Part shown: positions 54,555 to 62,763 of the stretch, piece by piece | Position numbering within the stretch: position 1 is the stretch's first letter | How the letters are laid out: every line of letters starts with the position of its first letter | Assembly: GCA_949372595.1 (NCBI GenBank) | Contig: CASIAN010000003.1 | Location: 3,476-67,475 of the forward strand | DNA length: 64,000 bases | Direction: 5' to 3' | Source: CPC320 sp002336405 | Lineage (GTDB): Bacteria > Pseudomonadota > Alphaproteobacteria > Rhodobacterales > Rhodobacteraceae | Made by a program: the position numbers and the translations under genes | Notes under the pieces: generated by a model | Seen by the model: the letters and a program-made list of their open reading frames with translations, nothing else | Databases searched by the model: none | Told to the model about the DNA's origin: nothing

Positions 54555-55613
54555 TTGCGTGAGCCATCAAACTCCGAGACGCTGCTATCGTGGTATGACC
54601 GTCATGCTCGCGAAATGCCCTGGCGCGTCGGGCCGGCGCAACGGCGGGATGGCCAACAGCCAGACCCCTACAAAATTTGGCTGTCAGAGGTGATGTTGCA
54701 ACAAACCACTGTCGCCGCCGTTAAGGCATATTTTCTGCGCTTCATCAGTCTCTGGCCCACTGTTACCGCGCTTGCGGCGGCCAAAGATGGCGACGTAATG
54801 GCTGCCTGGGCCGGTCTGGGTTACTACGCCCGCGCGCGCAACCTGTTGAAATGTGCCCGCGCGGTGGTCACCGATCACCACGGGGTCTTTCCCACCAGCC
54901 GAGAGGCTCTGCTGTCGCTGCCGGGTATTGGACCTTATACCGCATCAGCGATTGCCTCAATTGCCTTTGATCAGCCCGAAACTGTGGTTGACGGTAATGT
55001 AGAACGGGTGATGGCGCGTTTGTATGATATCCACACGCCCTTGCCCTCAGCCAAACCAGAGTTGACCCGACAGGCCACGGGTCTGACCCCAAACAAACGG
55101 CCGGGCGATTATGCACAGGCAGTGATGGATCTCGGGGCGACCTTATGCACCCCGCGGTCACCCGCCTGCGGTGTTTGCCCCTGGCACTCACCCTGCGTTG
55201 CCCGCAGAAATGGCACGCAAGCCCAGCTCCCAAAAAAAACACCCAAAAAACCAAAACCGATAAGATACGGCATTGCCTATATCGCAAGACGCGCCGATGG
55301 CGCCTATCTTCTGGAAAGACGGCCCGACAAGGGTCTGCTGGGTGGCATGCTGGGATGGCCCGGGTCAGATTGGAGATCAGACTGGAGCGATGCCCCGATA
55401 GAACGCGCCCCGTTCGTGGCAGAATGGACAACCATCGCCACCGAAGCTCGCCATACTTTCACCCATTTTCACCTGCGACTTTTAGTCAAAACAGCACTGG
55501 TACCGAACGGCTGCCAAACCGCCTGCGGCAGTTTTTTACCAGCCAAGGATTTCCGGCGCTCCGATCTGCCCACCGTGATGCGCAAAGCATTTGATTTAAC
55601 GCAATCTCCCTAA
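54555..55613 (+). CDS. mutY: A/G-specific adenine DNA glycosylase
   Basis: 352 residues from a TTG start. It removes adenine opposite 8-oxoguanine. Catalytic Glu in LSEVMLQQTTV, helix-hairpin-helix LPGIGPYTASAIASIAF, catalytic Asp in VVDGNVERV, and the [4Fe-4S] set C-x6-C-x2-C-x5-C in CTPRSPACGVCPWHSPC, followed by the C-terminal NUDIX-like domain. The TTG (54555) gives the usual distance to LLSWYDRHA; ATG 54489 is the alternative but would leave only 17 bases to the divergent DUF721 start. Confidence 0.93.
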   Translation: MREPSNSETLLSWYDRHAREMPWRVGPAQRRDGQQPDPYKIWLSEVMLQQTTVAAVKAYFLRFISLWPTVTALAAAKDGDVMAAWAGLGYYARARNLLKCARAVVTDHHGVFPTSREALLSLPGIGPYTASAIASIAFDQPETVVDGNVERVMARLYDIHTPLPSAKPELTRQATGLTPNKRPGDYAQAVMDLGATLCTPRSPACGVCPWHSPCVARRNGTQAQLPKKTPKKPKPIRYGIAYIARRADGAYLLERRPDKGLLGGMLGWPGSDWRSDWSDAPIERAPFVAEWTTIATEARHTFTHFHLRLLVKTALVPNGCQTACGSFLPAKDFRRSDLPTVMRKAFDLTQSP

Positions 55614-55702
55614 TGGAACTTGCCGTTGCCTGCGATGCCAGAGCTATGTAGTATTGGGGATGAATTTATTGTATTGAAGACAAAAATCCACCGGATGGTT
55701 TC

Positions 55703-56836
55703 ATGAGCTCTGCGCACCAAATCGAAAAATTTACGGCGATGTTGCCCTATGCAACGTCGCTCGCCTTGTTTCCAATCGCTTGGTACAGCAGTCTGGCAGG
55801 CGGTTGGACGGTTGTGTTATTACCGCTGATCGGGTGGTTTTTATTTTCACTGGGCGACGCCATTCTCGGGCTTAACGTGCGAAACGCCGATACCAGCACG
55901 CCAGACCACCGGCTGGTGTGGTACCGGCGGCTGACCATCATTTGGGTGCCTTTACAAATGATCACCCTATTTGGAATTATCTGGATTGCCACCTCATCTG
56001 ATCATCTTGGCACTCTCGAGAAAATCTGCCTGTTTTTTGGCCTTGGTGTTATTACTGGCACCATTGGCATCAATTACAGCCACGAACTGATGCATAAAAA
56101 GAGCAGAACAGAGCGGCGGCTTTCGGATATTCTGCTGGCGATGGTGCTGTATTCACATTTTAAATCTGAACATCTGCTGGTGCACCACAGCTACATCGGC
56201 ACCCCGCGCGACGCAGTCACCGCGCGCTACAATGAAAGCTTTTTCCGATTTTTCATACGGGTAATCCCGCAATCTCTGCGCTCTAGTTTTGCGGCAGAAA
56301 AAGCCATGCTCTCCCGAAAAAATTTGCCGTGGACGGATCTGAGCAACCCGTTTTTCCGCTATTGGGCACTTCAGGTGGCAATGATTTTACTGGCGCTTGT
56401 GCTGGGGGGCTGGGCTGGGCTGGGGCTGTTTCTATGGCAGGCCTTTATCGCGGTCTGGCAATTGGAACTGATCAATTACATTGAGCATTATGGCCTGACC
56501 CGTAAACACTTGGGCAACGGCAAATATGAAACCGTTGGGGCCCATCACAGCTGGAATGCGGCGCATATGGCCTCAAACTGGCTATTGATCAATCTACAGC
56601 GCCACTCGGACCACCACATCAAACCGGAACGCCGCTTTCCACTGCTGCAAAATCACGATGAGACCAGCGCGCCACAGTTGCCATACGGCTATCATATCAT
56701 GACAATCTTTGCGATGATCCCGTCGCTTTGGCGGCGCAGTATGAACCCAAGGGTACAGCAGTGGCGTAAAATGTATTATCCCGAAATCACCAATTGGACG
56801 CCCTATAACAAAGCGCTCAACCCGGTGCCACGTTAG
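55703..56836 (+). CDS. alkB: Alkane 1-monooxygenase (AlkB family)
   Basis: 377 residues, several membrane helices. The diiron histidine motifs are HELMHK, EHLLVHH followed by YIGTPRDAVTARYNESF, and LQRHSDHH, with NYIEHYGL before the last one. The full set supports hydroxylation of terminal alkane carbons with rubredoxin as electron donor. No rubredoxin, alcohol dehydrogenase or alk regulator is adjacent, so the electron supply must be encoded elsewhere. The 3' end overlaps the convergent amidase gene by 4 bases. Confidence 0.9.
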   Translation: MSSAHQIEKFTAMLPYATSLALFPIAWYSSLAGGWTVVLLPLIGWFLFSLGDAILGLNVRNADTSTPDHRLVWYRRLTIIWVPLQMITLFGIIWIATSSDHLGTLEKICLFFGLGVITGTIGINYSHELMHKKSRTERRLSDILLAMVLYSHFKSEHLLVHHSYIGTPRDAVTARYNESFFRFFIRVIPQSLRSSFAAEKAMLSRKNLPWTDLSNPFFRYWALQVAMILLALVLGGWAGLGLFLWQAFIAVWQLELINYIEHYGLTRKHLGNGKYETVGAHHSWNAAHMASNWLLINLQRHSDHHIKPERRFPLLQNHDETSAPQLPYGYHIMTIFAMIPSLWRRSMNPRVQQWRKMYYPEITNWTPYNKALNPVPR

Positions 56837-58161
56837 CCCAGTACGGTCTCGGCGGCAGCGCCAAGACGCAAAAGATGCGGCTCGCCATTGGCCTTGCCGA
56901 TCAACATCATCCCACAACTTGGCGTGCCAGTGGGCAGTGTCAGGGCCGACACCCCCATTAAATTGCCAATGCGCGTGTTGCGCAGCGTGAGCAAATTAGC
57001 CGTTTTATAATATTCGTCTTCCGTTTGCAGCCGCGCCAGCTTTGGCGGTAAATTGGCGGTGGTCGGTGCCAAAACCGCATCAAAGCCAGCCGTCGCCTCA
57101 GACCAAGCCCGCCGCGCGCACTCCAGCATTTGCCAAGCCGCTACATAATCTGCGGCACTATGCGCAGCCCCCGAACGGAACCGTAGCAGAATTTCGCTAT
57201 ACATCAGATCAGGGTTGGCTTCGATTGTGTCTTTCCACGTGCCATAGGCCTCTGACGAAAACAAGATAGCCGACTGCGCCATCGCGTCTGATAATATAGG
57301 CACATCAAGCGGTATGATCTCGGCCCCCGCTGCGCGCAATTTCCCAACAGAGGCATCAAATGCCCCGCGTATCACATCATCCAAATCGTCCAGAGCGATT
57401 GTCTCAAGCAAACCAAACCGCGCATTTGACAGATCGCTGGCCTGCAGATCGGCAGGTTTGCCCCCCTCAAGTGCCGCCAATAACAGCGCCGCATCTTCGA
57501 CCGAGCGCGTCATCGGACCTGCGGTATCGAACCGCGCCGCTAACGGCACAACGCCGTCGTTTGACAGCCGGCCTGCCGTGGTCTTGAGACCCACCAGATC
57601 ATTCCACGCCGAGGGCACGCGCACCGATCCGCCAGTGTCCGACCCGATGGCAGCCGCCGCCAGCCCAAAAGCCACCGAAGCGGCAGCGCCAGAGGACGAT
57701 CCACCAGGGGCCGCCTCGGCATCGTTGACACAAGGCGGCGTCGCAGTGATCGGATTAACCCCCAAACCTGAAAACGCCAGCTCTGATAAATGGGTTTTGC
57801 CCAGACACACCAATCCCGCTGCGGTGGCGTTGCGCAACACTTCGGCGTCAGCCTCAGGGATGCGGTCTTTCAACAGGGCCGTGCCTGCCTCAGTGGCGCA
57901 GCCTGCCGTGTCAAACAAATCCTTCCAACTGATCGGCACCCCATCAAGCGGCGACAAACGCAGACCGGCACGCGCGCGCGCGGCAGCCGCAGCCGCCTCA
58001 GCGCGGGCGCGGTCTGCCGTCACGCGTGCATAAATCCGGTCTTTTAACGGATGCGCTTGGATCGCGGCCAAATATGTCTCTGTCAACGTCACCGGATCAA
58101 TCGACCCGTCCTCAATGCCACGTCCCAATTCCGCCGCCGTCATCTCCAGCCAGTTTTTCAT
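56833..58161 (-). CDS. Amidase signature enzyme
   Basis: 442 residues. The catalytic triad regions are visible: Lys in GVPISWKDLFDTAG, cis-Ser in PGGSSSGAAASVAFG and nucleophile Ser in SDTGGSVRVPSAW. The family hydrolyses amides; GatA is less likely because no gatB/gatC is near and the C-terminal part differs. The substrate is unknown. It is divergent from the hydroxylase across about 80 bases. Confidence 0.9.
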   Translation of the reverse strand: MKNWLEMTAAELGRGIEDGSIDPVTLTETYLAAIQAHPLKDRIYARVTADRARAEAAAAAARARAGLRLSPLDGVPISWKDLFDTAGCATEAGTALLKDRIPEADAEVLRNATAAGLVCLGKTHLSELAFSGLGVNPITATPPCVNDAEAAPGGSSSGAAASVAFGLAAAAIGSDTGGSVRVPSAWNDLVGLKTTAGRLSNDGVVPLAARFDTAGPMTRSVEDAALLLAALEGGKPADLQASDLSNARFGLLETIALDDLDDVIRGAFDASVGKLRAAGAEIIPLDVPILSDAMAQSAILFSSEAYGTWKDTIEANPDLMYSEILLRFRSGAAHSAADYVAAWQMLECARRAWSEATAGFDAVLAPTTANLPPKLARLQTEDEYYKTANLLTLRNTRIGNLMGVSALTLPTGTPSCGMMLIGKANGEPHLLRLGAAAETVLG

Positions 58162-58242
58162 AATCCGCCTCCATTACATGAAAAAGACGGTAGCGTCAGC
58201 GCAACGCATGGACAATCCCGAATTCGTCTCCATATTCAGGGT

Positions 58243-59460
58243 ATGGAACATGATTGCGATATCGCCATTGTTGGGGGCGGCTTGAACGGACCGACTTTGG
58301 CACTGGCTGCAGCACAGGCCGGATTACGGGTGATCGTGCTAGACGCCGCGCCGCATAATCCGCGCAAAAATACCAAGTTTGACGGCCGCGCCTATGCATT
58401 GGCACTGGCATCGAAACGGCTTATGGCAGCGGTCGGTGTCTGGGAGGGCATTGCCGAACATGCCGAGCCGATGTTACACATCCGCGTCAGTGACGGGCGC
58501 CTCGGCGCAGGGGCATCGCCTTTTTTTATCGATTTTGACCACGCCGAACTCGAAGAGGGGCCGATGGGCTATATGGTCGAAGACAGGCACCTGCGCCACG
58601 CACTGCAGGCCGCGATGCTGGCCACGCCATCCATAGAGTATCGCATCGCAACCCGGGTCATTGCGCAATCCACCAGCTCCAAAGGCATGACCCTGTCGTT
58701 GGCCAATGACCAGAAGATCACAGCACGCCTGCTGGTAGGCGCCGATGGGCGCCAAAGCGGCACCGCAGCCCGCGCCGGCATCACTTATACTGGCTGGCAA
58801 TACGGTCAAACTGCGCTGGTCTGCGCGGTGCAACACGGCCGACCGCATGGCGGCGTGGCGCATCAGTTTTTTATGCCCACTGGCCCCTTGGCTGTTTTGC
58901 CACTCTCGGCAAAGCGCAGCGCGGTTGTCTGGAGCGAGCAAACCGACAGCGCCACGTTGATCAACGCGCTTGACGATGCGGCTTTTCTTGATGTTCTGCG
59001 GCCTAGATTTGGTGATTTCCTAGGGGATATTACGCTGGTGGGCGGGCGCTTCAGTTACCCGCTGGGAATGATGATTGCCAAAAGTTATATCGCGCCGAAT
59101 GTGGCGCTGATCGGAGATGCGGCCCATGGCGTTCATCCGATTGCAGGTCAGGGTTTGAACGCGGGGCTGCGCGATGTGGCGGCCCTTATACAGGTTCTAT
59201 CCGAAGCCAAACAACGTGGTGAAGATTTCGCATCGCAACCGGTTTTAGCCCGATATCAGCAATGGCGGCGCTTTGACGCCACAGCGTTAGCCGTAGCAAC
59301 GGATGGTTTTAACCGTTTGTTTTCAAACGATAACCCTATTTTAAGGTTAGGGCGTAACCTGGGTATGGGTATGGTAAACGCACTCCCCGGTGTGCGCCGT
59401 GGTATTTTGCGTGAGGCGGCAGGGCTAACGGGGGAGCTGCCTGAGCTAATGCGTGGATAA
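58243..59460 (+). CDS. UbiH/UbiF/Coq6-type FAD-dependent hydroxylase
   Basis: 405 residues. FAD motifs: CDIAIVGGGLNGPTLALAAAQAG with the GxGxxG-like fold, then FDGRAYALA and ALIGDAAHGVHPIAGQGLNAGLRD. The group hydroxylates the ubiquinone ring at C4, C5 or C6; which one cannot be decided here. The ATG at 58243 is set by MEHDCDIAIVGGG; the longer ORF overlaps the amidase gene. It is convergent with the small Trm112 gene. Confidence 0.92.
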   Translation: MEHDCDIAIVGGGLNGPTLALAAAQAGLRVIVLDAAPHNPRKNTKFDGRAYALALASKRLMAAVGVWEGIAEHAEPMLHIRVSDGRLGAGASPFFIDFDHAELEEGPMGYMVEDRHLRHALQAAMLATPSIEYRIATRVIAQSTSSKGMTLSLANDQKITARLLVGADGRQSGTAARAGITYTGWQYGQTALVCAVQHGRPHGGVAHQFFMPTGPLAVLPLSAKRSAVVWSEQTDSATLINALDDAAFLDVLRPRFGDFLGDITLVGGRFSYPLGMMIAKSYIAPNVALIGDAAHGVHPIAGQGLNAGLRDVAALIQVLSEAKQRGEDFASQPVLARYQQWRRFDATALAVATDGFNRLFSNDNPILRLGRNLGMGMVNALPGVRRGILREAAGLTGELPELMRG

Positions 59461-59467
59461 GTCAAAC

Positions 59468-59647
59468 TTACTCAAGAGCGCGGGCCTCATCAATTAACAT
59501 GACCGGAATACCGTTGCGGATCGGAAAGGCTAGATTTGCTGATTTGCTAATCAATTCCTGCGCCGCGGCATCGTAACTGAGCCGTGCGTGGGTTTTTGGG
59601 CAAATCAGCGCCTCTAACATGCGGCGGTCAAACTGCGGCTCACTCAC
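59468..59647 (-). CDS. Trm112-family protein
   Basis: 59 residues from a GTG start. RRMLEALICPKTHARLSYD, then LISKSANLAFPIRNGIPVMLIDEAR match the short bacterial Trm112 (UPF0434/YcaR) type, although only one Cys of the usual zinc set remains. Trm112 proteins activate methyltransferases in other systems; here the role is unknown. Its start overlaps the stop of the LON-domain gene (GTGA), so it is coupled to it. It sits at the end of the thioredoxin-LON-Trm112 unit. Confidence 0.85.
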   Translation of the reverse strand: MSEPQFDRRMLEALICPKTHARLSYDAAAQELISKSANLAFPIRNGIPVMLIDEARALE

Positions 59648-60288
59648 TGCAACAAACCCTGACTATCACCGCCACGCATGCTGTACTCGATCAGAGTGAC
59701 CAAAGTCTCACGCCGCGTGGACAACGACGGCGCCTCAAGCAACGCCTGCTTATCTTCGGGGGCGAAATCCAGCATCATCGAGAGCGAATTAATCAACAAT
59801 TCGTCATCCGCTTCTTTCATCGTCTCCCAATCTGTCGCCAAATCGAGGGATTCGAAATACCGTGTCAGCAGCGCCATAAATTTCTTTCTGTTAAACTGCA
59901 CATCCTGCTCGGTTTGGCCCAAATCGAGATCAAAACCGTCCCAAGTTACGCCACAGCGCCGGTACGGCGTAAAGCCTTCAATCTCGTTTTGAACACGAAA
60001 CCTCGATTTCCCAGTAAGCGTCACCATATACCGGCCATCTTCGGTTTCTGAAAATTGCGTCACCCTACCGGCACAACCGATCGCATGCAGCCTGTGGCCG
60101 GAGCGGCCTGGCACCTCATTTGGCTGGACCATTCCAATCAACCGTTGGGGCGTTTTGAGCGCATCATCCAGCATCGCGAGGTAGCGCGGCTCGAAGACAT
60201 GCAACGGCAAACGCGAACGCGGCAGAAGAAGCACGTTCGATAATGGAAAAACAGGCAGTGAGTCGGGAAGGTCTATTGATGATTTCAT
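59644..60288 (-). CDS. LON substrate-binding domain protein
   Basis: 214 residues. It carries only the N-terminal substrate-binding domain of Lon protease: LPVFPLSNVLLLPRSRLPLHVFEPRYLAMLDDAL, then IGMVQPN, IGCAGRVTQFSETEDGRY and FTPYRR. There is no ATPase or protease domain, so it acts as a binding protein of unknown target. It lies 41 bases after the thioredoxin-TPR gene. Confidence 0.92.
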   Translation of the reverse strand: MKSSIDLPDSLPVFPLSNVLLLPRSRLPLHVFEPRYLAMLDDALKTPQRLIGMVQPNEVPGRSGHRLHAIGCAGRVTQFSETEDGRYMVTLTGKSRFRVQNEIEGFTPYRRCGVTWDGFDLDLGQTEQDVQFNRKKFMALLTRYFESLDLATDWETMKEADDELLINSLSMMLDFAPEDKQALLEAPSLSTRRETLVTLIEYSMRGGDSQGLLQ

Positions 60289-60329
60289 AATTCTTCATTT
60301 AGTTCAAAAAGCGGTTCAGGCAATCCGCT

Positions 60330-61271
60330 TTAAGCAAATATTAACGAGCTTAGGCGACGCCGCCCATTTAACACGACGGCATCCTCGGGTTTCAAAGCAT
60401 CAAAAATAGTGAAAAGCTGCGCCTTGGCAGCACCTTCATTCCAGTCGCGGTCACGCCGAAACAGCTCGAGCAATTCATCAACGGCCGCCTGAGCGTCGCC
60501 AGTTGCGTGTAGGGCCTGCGCCAGATCAAACCGGGCTTGCAAATCGTCTGGGGTCTCGGCCACAGCCGCCTGCAACTCGGCAACCGGACCGGCGTCAGCT
60601 GCCTGCCGCGCCAATGCCAGCTGGGCAAAAACCGCCTCAAGCTCAGGTGTTGCCGAAATTTCGCTTGGCGCCCCATTTAAGATGGCCTCGGCCTGATCCA
60701 AATCCTCAAGGGCGATATGAGACCGCACCAGACCGGCGTAAGACACCACATGATTGGCATCTTCCTCAAGAATTGCTGCAAATATCTGTGCTGCGTCTTC
60801 AAACTTGCCGTCAGACATCATTTCTTCGGCCGCTTGTACCGCATCCTCCAGCCCATTGTCGGCGGCCTGACCGCCACTGGCCTCGATCACCCGTGCGATG
60901 AAAGCATCAATTTCGGATTGCGGCACAGCACCTTGAAAGCCATCAAGCGGTTGGCCTTGCCAAAACGCATACACCGTTGGCAGCGATTTTATCTGTAACT
61001 GACTGGCAATGCCCTGATTTTCATCAACATTGACCTTGGCCATTTTCACCGCACCTTTGGCGGCAGTGACAGCAGCTTCCAATTGTGGCCCCAGTGTTTT
61101 ACACGGCCCACACCACGGCGCCCAAAAATCAACAATCACAGCGACTGTTTGTGACGCTTCGATCACCTCTTTCATAAAGGTCGCTTCCGTCACGTCTTGG
61201 ATAAGGTCGCTTGCTGCGTTGTCCGCAGGCGTCGTGCCAGTGCCCAGTTCAATCATTTTCCGGTGGTCCAT
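60330..61271 (-). CDS. Thioredoxin-TPR protein (CnoX/YbbN type)
   Basis: 313 residues. The N-terminal thioredoxin domain has the complete redox motif W53-C-G-P-C57, and the rest is a tetratricopeptide domain (about residues 140-300). E. coli YbbN/CnoX is a chaperedoxin that guards proteins under oxidative stress and lacks one Cys of this motif; here both are present, so reductase activity may remain. It starts the operon with the LON and Trm112 genes. Confidence 0.92.
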   Translation of the reverse strand: MDHRKMIELGTGTTPADNAASDLIQDVTEATFMKEVIEASQTVAVIVDFWAPWCGPCKTLGPQLEAAVTAAKGAVKMAKVNVDENQGIASQLQIKSLPTVYAFWQGQPLDGFQGAVPQSEIDAFIARVIEASGGQAADNGLEDAVQAAEEMMSDGKFEDAAQIFAAILEEDANHVVSYAGLVRSHIALEDLDQAEAILNGAPSEISATPELEAVFAQLALARQAADAGPVAELQAAVAETPDDLQARFDLAQALHATGDAQAAVDELLELFRRDRDWNEGAAKAQLFTIFDALKPEDAVVLNGRRRLSSLIFA

Positions 61272-61438
61272 ATGTTGGGTGCTAAATTACGGTCTAGATG
61301 GATCATTCAGAGAGGTTTTTCAAGGGCTCAGATCAATTTGAAACACATTACCAACTGTAATAAAGCAGGTGACCGGTTACACAAACAGCGGCACTGTGGC
61401 TTGAATACACCTGCGCATCTCGCTTGGGCAGTGCAGCA

Positions 61439-62227
61439 TCACAGATCAAAACTGGCCAAAACAGGCGCGTGGTCGCTCGGTTTTTCCCAGCCACGCGCCG
61501 GTCTTACAATCCGGCTTGAATGCGCTGTCGCACTTATATCAGACGTCGCCCACACATGGTCAAGCCGCCGGCCTTTGTCTGCACCATCCCAGTCCCGTGC
61601 ACGATAGGACCACCAAGAATAAAGCTGGCCCTCGGGAATATCCTGCCGGGTGATATCAACCCAGTTGCCCGCCGCTTGTGTTTCGGCCAATTGTGCAACT
61701 TCAACGGGCGTATGACTGACCACTTTCAACAGTTTTTTATGGCTCCAGACATCATCTTCGCGCGGCGCAATGTTCAAATCCCCAACTAGAATAGATTTTT
61801 GCGGCGGCGCGGCCAGAAACCAATCACGCATGTCTGTCAGATAATCCAATTTCTGGCCAAACTTTTCGTTTTTATTACGATCGGGCACATCGCCACCCGC
61901 AGGCACATAGAAATTATGCACGGTAACGCCATTTTCCAAACGCGCTGCCACATGGCGAGCATGGTCCAAACCGGCAAAATTCTGCGCGCCTGCGTCCTCG
62001 ATTGGCAGTTTTGACAAGATTGCAACCCCGTTATAGCCCTTTTGCCCCCGCGCCACCAAATACGGATAGCCAAGCGCCGCAAACTGTTCGGTCGGGATCA
62101 ACTCGACCGGGCTCTTACATTCCTGCAAACATAAGATGTCAGGGGCCTCTTGCTGTAGAAATTGCACAACCAGCGGTTCGCGCAGGCGGACTGAATTGAT
62201 ATTCCATGTCGCAAGGGTGAATGACAT
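61439..62227 (-). CDS. xthA: Exodeoxyribonuclease III
   Basis: 262 residues. The family start MSFTLATWNINSVRLR fixes the ATG at 62227. Catalytic elements: CLQECKS with the metal Glu, GDLNIAPREDDVW and a final SDHAPV. It cuts at abasic sites and trims 3' ends in base-excision repair. The 167-base gap to the thioredoxin-TPR gene contains no feature I can name. Confidence 0.96.
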   Translation of the reverse strand: MSFTLATWNINSVRLREPLVVQFLQQEAPDILCLQECKSPVELIPTEQFAALGYPYLVARGQKGYNGVAILSKLPIEDAGAQNFAGLDHARHVAARLENGVTVHNFYVPAGGDVPDRNKNEKFGQKLDYLTDMRDWFLAAPPQKSILVGDLNIAPREDDVWSHKKLLKVVSHTPVEVAQLAETQAAGNWVDITRQDIPEGQLYSWWSYRARDWDGADKGRRLDHVWATSDISATAHSSRIVRPARGWEKPSDHAPVLASFDL

Positions 62228-62313
62228 AGGGTGGGCTCCTTTTATTTGGGCCAAGTCCACCCTAGTTTTCGCACAAGCGCAAGGTCTGGCACATCCCACG
62301 CAGTGGATTTTTT

Positions 62314-62693
62314 TCAGTACTGCACAACTTCATATTCGATCTCGTCGTGATCTTTGAAATAAAATCGCCGTCCAGGGGCGTAATCTGCATGGGAATACGG
62401 GGTAAACTCGGCTTTTCGCACTTGGGCTTCGACTAGGTCCAGATCGTCAACGACCACCCCGATGTGGTTCAATCCTGAAAGACAACGATAGCTGTCAGGT
62501 GCCGCATCAGTGGCCTCGTTTGAACAGTAAAGAGCAATATAACTGGCCTCACTGCCAACATGCACCGACCGCCCACTGCCAAGCGCTGGCCCTTGCCAAC
62601 GTACCGGCCAGTCAAACACCTCATACATCCAAGCAGCGGTTTTTTCAGGATCAGAGACGGTAATATTTACATGCTCTAATTGTATTTTTTCAT
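62314..62693 (-). CDS. VOC-family (glyoxalase-like) protein with an out-of-frame start
   Basis: The body is a two-module VOC protein: LEHVNITVSDPEKTAAWMYEVFDWPVRW, then GLNHIGVVVDDLDLVEAQV and FYFKDHDEIEYEVVQY, with metal positions at H, E and E. The only well-placed ATG (62693, preceded by AAAGGA) opens MKKYN and stops after five codons. Adding one A to the run of six A (62685-62690) would give M-K-K-I-Q-L-E-H-V and join the VOC frame. A TTG at 62721 is in frame but lies at or before the predicted transcription start, so it cannot serve well. Either slippage supplies the missing base, the gene is broken, or the read is wrong. Confidence 0.8.
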
Positions 62694-62725
62694 TATTGTA
62701 TCCTTTAAATAGATTGAGCAAGGCG

Positions 62726-62756
62726 ACGGTAATTGCTAAAGTGGACTTGAGGTCAA
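62726..62756 (-). promoter_or_regulatory. SoxR-type promoter and SoxR box for the VOC gene
   Basis: On the minus strand TTGACC (62756-62751) and TACCGT (62731-62726) are separated by 19 bases, the long spacer of MerR-family targets. The box, read on the plus strand at 62735-62752, matches the enteric soxS box CCTCAAGTTAACTTGAGG at 14 of 18 positions, and its phase to the -35 hexamer is the same as in soxS. soxR starts 11 bases to the right, so the box also overlaps the soxR promoter region and may mediate autoregulation. Confidence 0.75.
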
Positions 62757-62763
62757 GTAAATT

